Origin: Chloroflexi bacterium HGW-Chloroflexi-4
Lineage (GTDB): Bacteria; Chloroflexota; Anaerolineae; Anaerolineales; Anaerolineaceae
NCBI GenBank assembly: GCA_002840715.1
Contig: PHBW01000007.1
Coordinates: forward strand, 1-64,000
Direction of reading: 5' to 3'
DNA: 64,000 nt
Under the pieces are notes generated by a model, which was given only the letters and a program-made list of their open reading frames with translations, ran no database searches and had not been told where the DNA came from. Each line of letters begins with the position of its first letter. Position 1 is the stretch's first letter. Shown in pieces: positions 1 through 7,330 of the stretch. The position numbers and the translations under genes are program-made.

Positions 1-100
1 TATCTAAATGTTTTACAAAATCATTCCAGAAGTCAAAGACATCACGCTTTGGATATTTCATGTGTAAGTAGAGAGTATCAAGTGTTATATAAGCTTCCAT
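1..100 (-). CDS. N-terminal fragment of an unidentified protein, cut by window edge
   Basis: Reading leftward from an ATG at 100-98 there is an open frame of 33 codons that runs off the window; the start MEAYITLDTLYLHMKYP is visible. A good ribosome site (AAAGGTG) sits seven bases upstream of the ATG. The fragment is too short to assign. The LDTLYLHMKYP opening and the large folded element just upstream made me think of replication initiators of rolling-circle elements, but that is memory-based and weak. Its place at the end of a mobile element next to an attachment site fits a replication or transfer function. Confidence 0.5.
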   Translation of the reverse strand, partial: MEAYITLDTLYLHMKYPKRDVFDFWNDFVKHLD

Positions 101-124
101 AAAAATCACCTTTTGTACGTTGCA

Positions 125-164
125 CCCCCGTATTACAGTACGGGGGTTTCTCGGTTGCCCGAGA
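125..164. repeat. Two adjacent perfect hairpins upstream of the leftward gene
   Basis: CCCCCGTA (125-132) pairs perfectly with TACGGGGG (139-146) around a six-base loop. Three bases on, TCTCGG (149-154) pairs with CCGAGA (159-164) around TTGC. They lie between the leftward gene start and the large inverted repeat at 221-380 and may belong to the same replication or control region. Terminator function is possible but the T tract is only three bases long. Confidence 0.6.
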
Positions 165-220
165 TTGATAAAATGATCCTGCTGGTCGTTGTCTTGCTCT
201 AGCTCCTTCTCTCCCTCTGG

Positions 221-380
221 GCAGGGTTTCCCTGCCTTGTCGGTAGTCGCTGTCTTTCGCCGTTATGCTGCCACAATCGCTCGTCCGTCAAGGGACTCGC
301 TACGTTCGCCCTTGACGGGCTTCACTTTGCTTGTGGCAAATCGCATCCGGCGACAGCGACTGATCGACCGACAGGCAGGG
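221..380. repeat. Large nested inverted repeat (possible origin or structured RNA)
   Basis: One 160-base segment folds almost completely on itself. CCCTGCC (230-236) pairs with 374-380, GTCGGT (239-244) with 367-372, AGTCGCTGTC (245-254) with 352-361, TGCCACAA (269-276) with 331-338, and CCGTCAAGGG (285-294) with 309-318. A further local hairpin is GCAGGG/CCCTGC (221-235). About 41 base pairs in nested order are seen directly. There is no credible gene here. A rolling-circle or transfer origin, a structured RNA or a mobile palindromic element are all possible. Its place beside the gene start at 100 inside a mobile element favours an origin (inference). Confidence 0.6.
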
Positions 381-434
381 AAAAAGAAGGTTGGAAAAGA
401 TCAAAAATTGTGAAATCAGATTTACTTGTTTTCA

Positions 435-513
435 TTGTTCAATTGATGTATGATTCTCTTGTTGAACAAATCAAACTAATTATCTGTATGCAAATCCATA
501 CATTATTGTATGG
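435..513. promoter_or_regulatory. Inverted repeats upstream of the XRE regulator, probable operator
   Basis: CCATACA (496-502) and TGTATGG (507-513) form a perfect 18-base palindrome about 40 bases before the regulator start. Further upstream TTGTTCAA (435-442) and TTGAACAA (462-469) form a second inverted repeat. XRE repressors of mobile elements usually bind such dyads in their own promoter, so autoregulation is the natural reading. No strong -35/-10 pair is obvious. Confidence 0.5.
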
Positions 514-552
514 CACAGCATGCAGATTGTCAATAGTCTATATTGGAGAATT

Positions 553-1023
553 ATGGATCCCGAAAACACTTCCGGTTTCAAAAAGAATGTTGAATATATG
601 GGAACGATGATTCGCCAAGCCAGAGAAGAAATGGGGATGAGTCAGGAAGAATTAGCAGATCGAACATTCAGGCGGAGATTGAATGTATCGGAAATGGAAA
701 ATGGAAAAACGACGATTAATGCATGGACATTATTAATTTTGTCTGATGTTCTAAAGAAACCATTGTCCTATTTTTTTCCCCCACATCTTGTTACTGATAT
801 CCCTGACAACAGCTTAAGCCCGAAAGAACATGAATTAATTACCTATTTTCGGAAAATTTACGATGAGGATTTAGAAAAAGTAACTCTCAATATTGTGAAA
901 AATATATCGTCATATATTCCGGTTGATGTTCATACCGCAAAAATTGAAAAAGCGATGGAAGAAGAGAACCCCCAAGAGTTTTTAAATTTATTATTAAATA
1001 GGAAACCCAAGAAAGATTTATAG
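553..1023 (+). CDS. XRE-family helix-turn-helix regulator
   Basis: A protein of 156 residues. A Cro/C1-type HTH occupies roughly residues 17-75 (IRQAREEMGMSQEELADRT, then a recognition region with VSEMENGKTTI). This is followed by a PLSYFFPP segment, typical at the end of such HTH domains, and an acidic helical tail of unknown role. The start at 553 (MDPENTSG) has GGAG a few bases upstream; an in-frame ATG at 520 lacks one. The next gene begins 56 bases downstream on the same strand, so the two are probably co-transcribed. The likely role is repressor of the mobile element or of the HEPN-like partner, possibly binding the palindrome at 496-513. Confidence 0.8.
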   Translation: MDPENTSGFKKNVEYMGTMIRQAREEMGMSQEELADRTFRRRLNVSEMENGKTTINAWTLLILSDVLKKPLSYFFPPHLVTDIPDNSLSPKEHELITYFRKIYDEDLEKVTLNIVKNISSYIPVDVHTAKIEKAMEEENPQEFLNLLLNRKPKKDL

Positions 1024-1079
1024 CTTAAAAGTTTTCGATAATAAATCTTAGTAGAATCATTTTTTAGGGAGGAGCGTCT

Positions 1080-1631
1080 ATGGCAAAAAATATACTTAAT
1101 ACCCAACAACAAAAAGATGCTTTTGATAGAAATGCTAATGATTATAAGTTGTGGTTTGGAAAAGCCAGAGCTTTACATTTTTCTGCTAAAGAATTATTTA
1201 AAATTTACCAAAAGACTCTTGATGAATTGATGAAAAAGAGTGGTATTTCTGAGGTTCCAATTTCTTTAGAGATTTCTGATCAAGTTTTGTTATTAGAAGG
1301 TTTTGCAATTGAGTGTTTGCTTAAAGGTTTATATCTAGCAGATGGGGCAATATTAGCGGTTGATGGAAAAATCAAAAAAGATTCTCACAATTTACTTAGA
1401 TGGTGTGAAAAGGTTAATATTGAACTTGATAATCGTGAAAGAGAAATTATTAGCACATTATCTCTTGTAATTGTTAGTTATGGCCGTTATCCAGTTCCAA
1501 TAAATAATTTAATTAATCCCTTAGAAAAATCAAAAGAATTTGGTTATAAACCTCGATTAATTTGGAGCCATAATGATTTGGTGCTTATTGATAATTTGAT
1601 AATCAGTATTTTAGGCGAAAGAGACACATAA
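1080..1631 (+). CDS. HEPN-like protein of unknown function
   Basis: A protein of 183 residues, all-helical in appearance, preceded by a strong ribosome site (GGGAGGAG). The middle carries LLLEGFAIECLLKGLYL and then HNLLRWCEK and a conserved-looking YGRYPVP. This arrangement resembles HEPN-domain proteins found in defence and toxin-antitoxin loci. The classical R-x4-6-H ribonuclease motif is not clearly present, so activity cannot be claimed. It follows an XRE regulator in an AT-rich mobile segment, which is a common setting for defence or addiction cargo. The assignment is by pattern only; a plain hypothetical protein is the fallback. Confidence 0.6.
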   Translation: MAKNILNTQQQKDAFDRNANDYKLWFGKARALHFSAKELFKIYQKTLDELMKKSGISEVPISLEISDQVLLLEGFAIECLLKGLYLADGAILAVDGKIKKDSHNLLRWCEKVNIELDNREREIISTLSLVIVSYGRYPVPINNLINPLEKSKEFGYKPRLIWSHNDLVLIDNLIISILGERDT

Positions 1632-1770
1632 GACATTGTTTGGTTTTATTAACTATATTTATCAAAACCGTTTATAACATTTACTATTCACAACTAGATA
1701 ATCCTTGGTAAAATTCAGGTTAACAATTAAAAAAATCAACTTACAGAAATATTAGAATATCAATCTATCA

Positions 1771-1798
1771 TTGACTTTTTAATTAATTGACCTATAAT
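1771..1798 (+). promoter_or_regulatory. Sigma70-type promoter of the type III toxin-antitoxin locus
   Basis: TTGACT (1771-1776) and a perfect TATAAT (1793-1798) are separated by 16 bases, predicting transcription from about 1805, just ahead of the first antitoxin repeat. It is one of the strongest promoter matches in the window, as expected for an antitoxin RNA that must be in excess over its toxin. Confidence 0.75.
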
Positions 1799-1825
1799 AA
1801 TATATGCAGATAGGAAACTATCTCA

Positions 1826-1925
1826 AAATGTTAGTTGCTACTTGATATGCAACTCAAAAAAGGTCAAGTTCAAATGTAAGTTGCTCCTCGATATGCAACT
1901 AAAAAAAGGTCGAGTTCAAATGTAA
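1826..1925 (+). ncRNA. Type III antitoxin RNA: two 46-base pseudoknot repeats
   Basis: Two direct repeats of 46 bases (1826-1871 and 1872-1917) are followed by eight bases of a third (1918-1925). Each contains the stem AGTTGC/GCAACT. The loop of that stem is complementary to a downstream segment: ACTTGA (1840-1845) with TCAAGT (1864-1869) in copy 1, and CTCGA (1887-1891) with TCGAG (1910-1914) in copy 2. The T-A pair of copy 1 becomes C-G in copy 2, a compensatory change. This is the H-type pseudoknot arrangement known for ToxI, CptI and TenpI antitoxins, which are cut from a tandem precursor by their cognate toxin. Confidence 0.8.
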
Positions 1926-1926
1926 T

Positions 1927-1958
1927 GAAAGCTCTATCCAGGTTAGGATGGAGCTTTC
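1927..1958 (+). terminator. Hairpin between antitoxin repeats and toxin gene
   Basis: GAAAGCTCTATCC (1927-1939) pairs with GGATGGAGCTTTC (1946-1958) over 13 pairs, including one G-T wobble, around a six-base loop. Only a weak T-rich tail follows. In type III loci a leaky terminator in this position keeps antitoxin RNA in excess over toxin mRNA. Confidence 0.7.
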
Positions 1959-1977
1959 GATTATTTCAGGAGGGATA

Positions 1978-2454
1978 ATGGACGTAGGACATTTCTATTT
2001 TATTGATGACAGTTATTTCTTAACTTTCCCTGATCCTTACCTTATGAGTAACAAAGATACCGTAAGTGGTATTCCTCACGATAGACCGTGTTTTTATTCC
2101 TTTATTGACCCATCTACAAATCTTTTTTGGATGATCCCAATTTCTTCACAAATTGCAAAATACAAAAAAGTTCATGCCCAAAAAATTGCTCGTTGGGGAA
2201 AGTGTTTGACAATTCATTTTGGTGATGTTTTAGGATACACGAAAGCATTCCTTATTCAAAACATGTGTCCAGTAAGCAACAAGTATATTAAAGGAGAGTA
2301 TATTGATCATGCTGCCGGTATTCCAGTCAGGATTAATTCTCCTCTAGAACAAAAAATAATCCAGGATGCAAAGCAAGTTCTATTTTTAACAAGGCAAGGA
2401 AAGAAATTAATCTTCCCAGACGTTTTAATAATTGAAAAAGAATTACTTAAGTAA
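1978..2454 (+). CDS. Type III toxin-antitoxin toxin, TenpN/CptN-like endoribonuclease
   Basis: A protein of 158 residues starting MDVGHFYFIDDSYF. The start at 1978 has AGGAGGG upstream; an in-frame ATG at 1948 lies inside the terminator hairpin and is rejected. Visible blocks are FPDPYLM, HDRPCFYSF, FWMIPISSQ, LIQNMCPVSNKYI and a C-terminal KLIFPDVLIIEKELL. From memory these match the TenpN/CptN branch of the ToxN/AbiQ fold, RNases that cleave at specific sites and are inhibited by their own processed repeat RNA. The immediately upstream promoter, tandem pseudoknot repeats and hairpin make the assignment far stronger than the protein alone. The exact subfamily is uncertain. Confidence 0.82.
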   Translation: MDVGHFYFIDDSYFLTFPDPYLMSNKDTVSGIPHDRPCFYSFIDPSTNLFWMIPISSQIAKYKKVHAQKIARWGKCLTIHFGDVLGYTKAFLIQNMCPVSNKYIKGEYIDHAAGIPVRINSPLEQKIIQDAKQVLFLTRQGKKLIFPDVLIIEKELLK

Positions 2455-2496
2455 AACATATAGCCCGATAGGAATTGAGATATAATCCGCTTGGTC

Positions 2497-2653
2497 GCAG
2501 GTTCGATCCCTGCCGGGTCCACAAAACTATCAAATAATTTGGCCATAAGCACTATCGAAGTGTGATATTCGATCCCTGCCGGGTCCACAAAACTATCAAA
2601 TAATTTGGTCGCAAGCACTATCTAAGTGTGATACACGAACTCTACCGAGTCCA
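2497..2653. repeat. Tandem tRNA 3'-end copies, probable attachment site
   Basis: GCAGG-TTCGATC-CCTGC (2497-2513) followed by CGGGTCCA (2514-2521) is a perfect tRNA T-arm plus acceptor 3' strand without the rest of the tRNA. The TTCGATCCC segment recurs at 2568 and, decayed, at 2634, giving a 66-base period that also includes AAAACTATCAAATAATTTGG. A tRNA 3' end next to mobile cargo is the classic footprint of tyrosine-recombinase integration, and tandem copies suggest repeated insertions. Upstream bases (TAATCCGC) would fit the anticodon stem of tRNA-Arg(TCT), but the identity is a guess. The intact tRNA should lie left of the window. Confidence 0.7.
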
Positions 2654-2985
2654 AAATCATCTCAGCCTCTATATTAGTATGGACGTTGGTTGTTATAACT
2701 AAGCATGATGTGATCAATATCAATATCACCAGAGAGCCATAATTTAAGTTACGCCTTTAATTGCTTACGAGATTATAAAATCATTTAGGATTAAAATAAC
2801 TCTTAAACTTAATATGCCTTGCTCTCACTAACCGTAACCAAATGAGAGCAAAGGTATGACTTTCCATCGCAGTCATGGATCAGGAGCAGTTCTACAAATT
2901 ATTCCATTGGAAATTAACATATTAATTCAAAATCTGCAACCGATGAAGCAATTTTTTGTGTAATTTATGTATAAGGGACTTTATC
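2654..2985. other. Intergenic stretch with one hairpin
   Basis: No gene is visible between the attachment repeats and the phosphoesterase. The one clear structure is a nine-base-pair stem, TTGCTCTCA (2819-2827) with TGAGAGCAA (2843-2851) around a 15-base loop. It has no T tract and its role is unknown. Confidence 0.5.
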
Positions 2986-3750
2986 ATGACAAAGATCGCC
3001 ATTCTCTCTGATTTGCACGGCAACATGCCAGCCATCGAAAAAGTTTATGCAGATATTAAAACTCGCCAAGTTGAACGCGTTTTCTGCCTGGGAGACCTAG
3101 CGTCCGGACCTTTGTGGCCCAGGGAGACAATAGATTTTCTTATGCAGCAAGATTGGATTTTTATAAGGGGCAATCATGATCGAAACCTAGTGGAACGCTG
3201 CCCTGAAAAATTGGGCGACTCAGACGCCTACGCTTTCAAACACCTTGAAAAAAAGCACCTCGATTGGCTGTCTTCATTGCATGCCACACTTGAAGTTGAT
3301 GATACCTATCTTCTATGCCACGGATCTCCAGCTAAAGACACGACTTACCTGCTGGAAACAATTGAAAACGGCAGGGTTCGACTCTCAACGCCTAACGAGA
3401 TTAAACCCAAGCTAAATGGCTTTCATTTGCCTATTCTACTTTGCGGACATTCACATACACCGCGGGTAATAACGCTGGATAATGGGCTGACGATAATCAA
3501 CCCCGGGAGTGTCGGTCTACCTGCTTATGAAGATGCAACAGACGGCTATTTTGTAGTGGAGTGTGGTTCACATCATGCACGTTACGCGGTTCTTGAGAAT
3601 ACTGAAATTGGATGGAAAGCGGAAATTATTCTTATGCCATACGATTTTGAACTTGCCGCTAAGCAAGCCCACAAGAACAAGCGCCCAGATTATGAAATCG
3701 GCCTTAGGACTGGCTTTATGAGAGGTGACAAAGTTCCAATTTATAACTGA
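2986..3750 (+). CDS. Metallophosphoesterase (YfcE/MJ0936-like phosphodiesterase)
   Basis: A soluble protein of 254 residues. The calcineurin-like metal motifs are all present in order: D9-x-H11 (SDLHGN), GD (CLGDLASG), GNHD, LCHGSP and CGHSHTPR. This predicts a two-metal phosphodiesterase or phosphatase; the natural substrate cannot be read from sequence. The start MTKIAIL at 2986 has AAGGGA upstream, while an in-frame ATG 30 bases earlier has no ribosome site. It stands alone between the integration scar and the META lipoprotein and is followed by a clear terminator. Confidence 0.88.
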   Translation: MTKIAILSDLHGNMPAIEKVYADIKTRQVERVFCLGDLASGPLWPRETIDFLMQQDWIFIRGNHDRNLVERCPEKLGDSDAYAFKHLEKKHLDWLSSLHATLEVDDTYLLCHGSPAKDTTYLLETIENGRVRLSTPNEIKPKLNGFHLPILLCGHSHTPRVITLDNGLTIINPGSVGLPAYEDATDGYFVVECGSHHARYAVLENTEIGWKAEIILMPYDFELAAKQAHKNKRPDYEIGLRTGFMRGDKVPIYN

Positions 3751-3777
3751 TATTGAAAATTTTTTATTGTCATATTT

Positions 3778-3814
3778 AAAAAATCAATCGGCATTACTGC
3801 TGATTGATTTTTTA
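3778..3814. terminator. Rho-independent terminator
   Basis: AAAAAATCAATC (3778-3789) pairs with GATTGATTTTTT (3802-3813) around a 12-base loop, directly after the phosphoesterase gene. The flanking A and T runs make it usable from either strand. Confidence 0.75.
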
Positions 3815-3874
3815 TTCGGAACTATTCACCATACAAGGACGTCAATAGTATGAGAAACAAACAATGGAGATAAA

Positions 3875-4285
3875 ATGAAAAAACTACTTGCAACTATTCT
3901 CGTTATATTTACAGTGCTGGCATTACTGAGCGCCTGCTCAACTCAAAGTAGTGTGACTGATACCCAATGGCAACTCTCTCGCCTAAATGGAAAAACACCA
4001 TTAGCCGAAACAACCGTGACTTTGAATTTTAGTAAAGATGCCATCGGCGGAAGCGACGGTTGTAATTCGTATGGTGGTTCTTATGCTTCAACAAATGAAA
4101 CAATCACTTTTGGTGATGATATTTTCTCAACCGAGATGTATTGTACTGATGAGATTGCTGTTCAATCTCAAGCGTATTACCAAGCGTTGAATCAGACTTC
4201 AGTTTATACAATCGGTGATGGCAAATTGGCGTTGATGGATGGTAATGGTCTGGTTCTGGCAGAATTTGTCACTAACCAAAACTAA
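3875..4285 (+). CDS. META-domain lipoprotein (HslJ-like)
   Basis: A protein of 136 residues with a type II signal peptide (MKKLLATILVIF..., lipobox LLSAC), followed by one META domain: TQWQLSRLNGK, GCNSYGGSY, and MYCTDE near the middle with the closing LALMDGNGLVLAEF. META/HslJ proteins are small envelope proteins linked to heat-shock and drug tolerance; their molecular function is not settled. The ribosome site GGAG precedes the ATG. The gene converges with the leftward membrane gene that ends at 4282, overlapping it by four bases. Confidence 0.85.
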   Translation: MKKLLATILVIFTVLALLSACSTQSSVTDTQWQLSRLNGKTPLAETTVTLNFSKDAIGGSDGCNSYGGSYASTNETITFGDDIFSTEMYCTDEIAVQSQAYYQALNQTSVYTIGDGKLALMDGNGLVLAEFVTNQN

Positions 4286-5733
4286 TTATGATCTGCTTTG
4301 ATATAGATCAATTCCCGCTCATCCCGGTAGATCTCAATCCAATTAGTGGATGAAGAGACGGCCGTGATGAGTTGTTTTTCTTCAACACGATCTAGCATTA
4401 ACAAATTAACATCATAGCCTTCCAGAATTTCTTGCCAATCAAAAGAAGCTCGTAATAATTTTTTGTTATCCAAAAAAATCTGTTCTTCAAAATCTTCAAT
4501 ACGGTTGGTTACCCAAACCGGTCTTTCAGGCAGCGTATAAGACATATAAATTGATGCCACCCAATTCGCCCATATGTGTTCGGGTAAGTCGGGGTGAGAT
4601 TTAATCCATTCCACAGCTTGCACGGGGGTCGTGTCTGATAACGAGGATGGCGCTTGTGACCACCAGTTTTGTCGAATCCCAGGCAAAAAAGCCAGTGAAA
4701 AAAACAGCAATATCACGCCTAGCGTTATGTTAAAAACACGCTTTGGAAAAACTTGATGTTTATCCAAGTATTGCTTCAACCAGGGCTCTGCAAGCTGGGA
4801 GAGAAGCAAGGCCGCAATTATTGAGAACCATAACACATAACGAATACTTGAAACTGCCATCCAACCAAAACCCAGAAACCACACCCAATATAAAAAGTTA
4901 ACTTTCACTTTGCTATAAGCTGCTGCTAAAGCAATCACCAACAGTGAACCAAAGAAAAGATTTAATTGCCATCCTTGATTCATCGGCGGCTGCCATTCAG
5001 CACTGTACGTTTTGATCAGGTCGCTGCCTATCATACCGGCTGTGTTTGTCCACAATTGAAAACCATATGGATTCACAAGTGTTGCTGCCAAACTAATCAA
5101 ACTCACTATCAAAAGATATTTACGGTTGCCTGACCCAAATAATAGCGCGGAAAATAACAACACAAATAACAAAATAAATGAGCCGTGTAAATTAACCCAA
5201 AATATCGTAATGATTGGTAATAGCCATATCATTCTGTTTTTGGAATTCTGCCATCTGAGCAAAATGAGTAGTGAGAGCCCAAAAAATGGCAGCGCAAAAA
5301 CCTGGGGTCGGATAGACCAGTTATTACTGCCCATCAACGCGGTTATCAGCAACACAAGGCTGGCTGAAACGGGACCGAGTTTGAGTTCACGCAAACAAAG
5401 CCAATTAAGCGCATACATCCCCACAATGAAAATGCCCATCACCAAAGCGGTTAGCATCAAACCACCAGCCTTATAGATTCCAAATAAAACCAAAGAAGCC
5501 AACCAGTACGAGAAAACAGCCGGCTGCCCGCCGCTGGTGTAGGTCATAAACTCAGAGGTGGGGATGCTATTTGTTCTAATAATTTCATTTCCAATGCGCA
5601 AATAGGTCCAATAATCGCTGGGTTCAAGGGGCATCAACACAACAATAATAAAGATGACTGCCAGCACCATGCTCAGCAACAAAAATCCGGAATGGGAAGG
5701 CTTGTTTACTGGTTCAATAGCTGGCTGGTTCAT
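4282..5733 (-). CDS. Polytopic membrane protein, paralogue of the upstream gene
   Basis: A protein of 483 residues with about ten hydrophobic spans over residues 1-350 and a soluble C-terminal domain of about 120 residues. Motifs shared with its neighbour include PSDYWTYLRIGNEI, EFMTYTSGGQPAVFSYWLASL, SIRPQVFALP, VNLHGSFILL, NPYG and SDTTPVQAVEWIKSHPDLP. The layout resembles lipid-linked-sugar glycosyltransferases of the GT-C type, but I do not see a certain catalytic motif, so the role is open. The start codon overlaps the upstream stop by four bases (5730-5733), implying translational coupling. Confidence 0.75.
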   Translation of the reverse strand: MNQPAIEPVNKPSHSGFLLLSMVLAVIFIIVVLMPLEPSDYWTYLRIGNEIIRTNSIPTSEFMTYTSGGQPAVFSYWLASLVLFGIYKAGGLMLTALVMGIFIVGMYALNWLCLRELKLGPVSASLVLLITALMGSNNWSIRPQVFALPFFGLSLLILLRWQNSKNRMIWLLPIITIFWVNLHGSFILLFVLLFSALLFGSGNRKYLLIVSLISLAATLVNPYGFQLWTNTAGMIGSDLIKTYSAEWQPPMNQGWQLNLFFGSLLVIALAAAYSKVKVNFLYWVWFLGFGWMAVSSIRYVLWFSIIAALLLSQLAEPWLKQYLDKHQVFPKRVFNITLGVILLFFSLAFLPGIRQNWWSQAPSSLSDTTPVQAVEWIKSHPDLPEHIWANWVASIYMSYTLPERPVWVTNRIEDFEEQIFLDNKKLLRASFDWQEILEGYDVNLLMLDRVEEKQLITAVSSSTNWIEIYRDERELIYIKADHN

Positions 5734-7202
5734 TTATAAGTTCCAGTCTCAACCGGAATTACTCTCGCAAAAATCACTGTTTGCTCGTCGCGATAGACTT
5801 CATCCCAAGTTGACGACGCGGAAGCGGCTGATATCAATTCGGGTTGATACTCGATGCTGGGCATTAGTAAATTGATGCCATATTGGTCCAGCAATACCTG
5901 CCAGTCAAAATCTGCTTTTGCAATGCGCTTGTTGTCGTCAAACTGATTAATCGGAAAATCTTCAAACCGATTGGTCATAAATAGTTTTCGTTCAGGTAAG
6001 GCAGAAGTTAAATAAGTGGAATAAGTAAAATCGCTCCATATATTATCAGGGAGTTGCGGGTTCGCTTTCAGCCAATCAACAGCTTCCACCGGGGTAGTGC
6101 TGCTGTAAACTGGCGGAGCCTGCTGCCACCACATGCTGCGGACCCCAGGTAATAATGCAAAGGGAAACAATATAAGCAGCACGCCAAGCACTCGATTGAA
6201 TCCAAGGTTTTGAAAACGGTTTTTTCCTTCCAGATGTCGGGTAATAAACGGTGAAAGTATCATGCCCAACAACAATGCCTCCACTGGTAAAAACCATACT
6301 CCGTAACGAACAGTAGAAAGCGCCATCCAACCAAAACCAACAAACCAAACCCAAAAGAGGAAATTGATTTTCGGTTTTATGAAAGCTGTCAAAACCGGAA
6401 TAGCCAGTAAGGTGGCAAAAAAGAGGTTCGCCTGCCACCCCTCATTCGTTGGCGAAGCCCACTCCAAACTGAAAGCACGGATAGCCTGACTGTTAACCAT
6501 TGAAAACACACTCATCCACAAATTTAAACCGTAATAATTAATACAGGTAGCCGCGAAACAAAACAATGTGACTATAAGCAATTTCTTTCGATTCCCGCTG
6601 CCAAAAAGTAAAGCTGGTCCGAGCAGAAAGAACAAGACGATAAAAGCCCCATGCAAGTTAGCCCATATCATGGCAACCAATGGTAAAAACCAGATCAGTT
6701 TTTGGTCTTTGTGATGCCACCGAAGTATTGCAAGAAGTGCCAATCCAAAAAGTGGATATGTGAGTAATTGCGGTCTTGTCGCCCAATAGTTCACACCCAA
6801 AAGGCCCGTTAGCATCAAGACAAATGCTGAAGTGAGAGAGCCTACTTTAATTTCTCGCAGACAAAACCATAACAGTGTGTAAAAACTTCCCACACATAAA
6901 GCAGAAAGAATGCTGACTAGCGTCAACCCACCTAATTTGTTTACTCCCCAGAAAATCAAAGAAGGCAGCCAATACAAGTAAACAGCCGGTTCACCGAATC
7001 GGGTAAATGTCATAAACTCAGTGGCAGGTATGTGCCCTGAAGTAACAATCTCCTGCCCGATACGAACATAAGGCCAAAAGTCATTAGGAAACAATGGCAG
7101 CAAAACTGCAATGGTTAGTATCAACATTAACACGAACGCAAAGATCAAAAATTCAGCTTTGCCGCGCAGTTTTTCATCTTGGGTGGGAGATTCGGAAATC
7201 AT
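5730..7202 (-). CDS. Polytopic membrane protein, paralogue of the downstream gene
   Basis: A protein of 490 residues from an ATG at 7202; a TTG at 7238 in frame is an alternative, and neither has a convincing ribosome site. It has the same architecture as the following gene: multi-span N-terminal body with FPNDFWPYVRIGQEI, EFMTFTRFGEPAVYLYWLPSL, TRPQLLTYP and WANLHGAFIVL, then a C-terminal soluble domain with STTPVEAVDWLKANPQLP. The pair arose by tandem duplication and is probably co-translated, so the products may form a heteromer. GT-C-like glycosyltransferase or sugar-lipid export are possible roles; none is proven. Confidence 0.72.
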   Translation of the reverse strand: MISESPTQDEKLRGKAEFLIFAFVLMLILTIAVLLPLFPNDFWPYVRIGQEIVTSGHIPATEFMTFTRFGEPAVYLYWLPSLIFWGVNKLGGLTLVSILSALCVGSFYTLLWFCLREIKVGSLTSAFVLMLTGLLGVNYWATRPQLLTYPLFGLALLAILRWHHKDQKLIWFLPLVAMIWANLHGAFIVLFFLLGPALLFGSGNRKKLLIVTLFCFAATCINYYGLNLWMSVFSMVNSQAIRAFSLEWASPTNEGWQANLFFATLLAIPVLTAFIKPKINFLFWVWFVGFGWMALSTVRYGVWFLPVEALLLGMILSPFITRHLEGKNRFQNLGFNRVLGVLLILFPFALLPGVRSMWWQQAPPVYSSTTPVEAVDWLKANPQLPDNIWSDFTYSTYLTSALPERKLFMTNRFEDFPINQFDDNKRIAKADFDWQVLLDQYGINLLMPSIEYQPELISAASASSTWDEVYRDEQTVIFARVIPVETGTYK

Positions 7203-7330
7203 ATCAATAGAATACTCGAAAACTCGAAAAATGGTCAAGCTTGAATACTAATGATGTAATCTTATTGCAAGGAGTAATAAGGAGAACTTTTCATAGAAAT
7301 TTCAAACAATCGCAAGGTATAATTTTCTGC

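Noticed and set aside
189-413. Open frame of 74 codons across the large inverted repeat
   Set aside because: It has no ribosome site, and its sequence is explained by the folded element; the translation is not protein-like.
1826-1925. Possible CRISPR array
   Set aside because: Repeats are directly adjacent without spacers and no cas gene is present; type III antitoxin repeats fit far better.
2307-2618. Leftward frame with a repeated FDSFVDPAGIE segment
   Set aside because: The repeated peptide is just the tandem tRNA-end DNA read as protein, and it overlaps the toxin gene.
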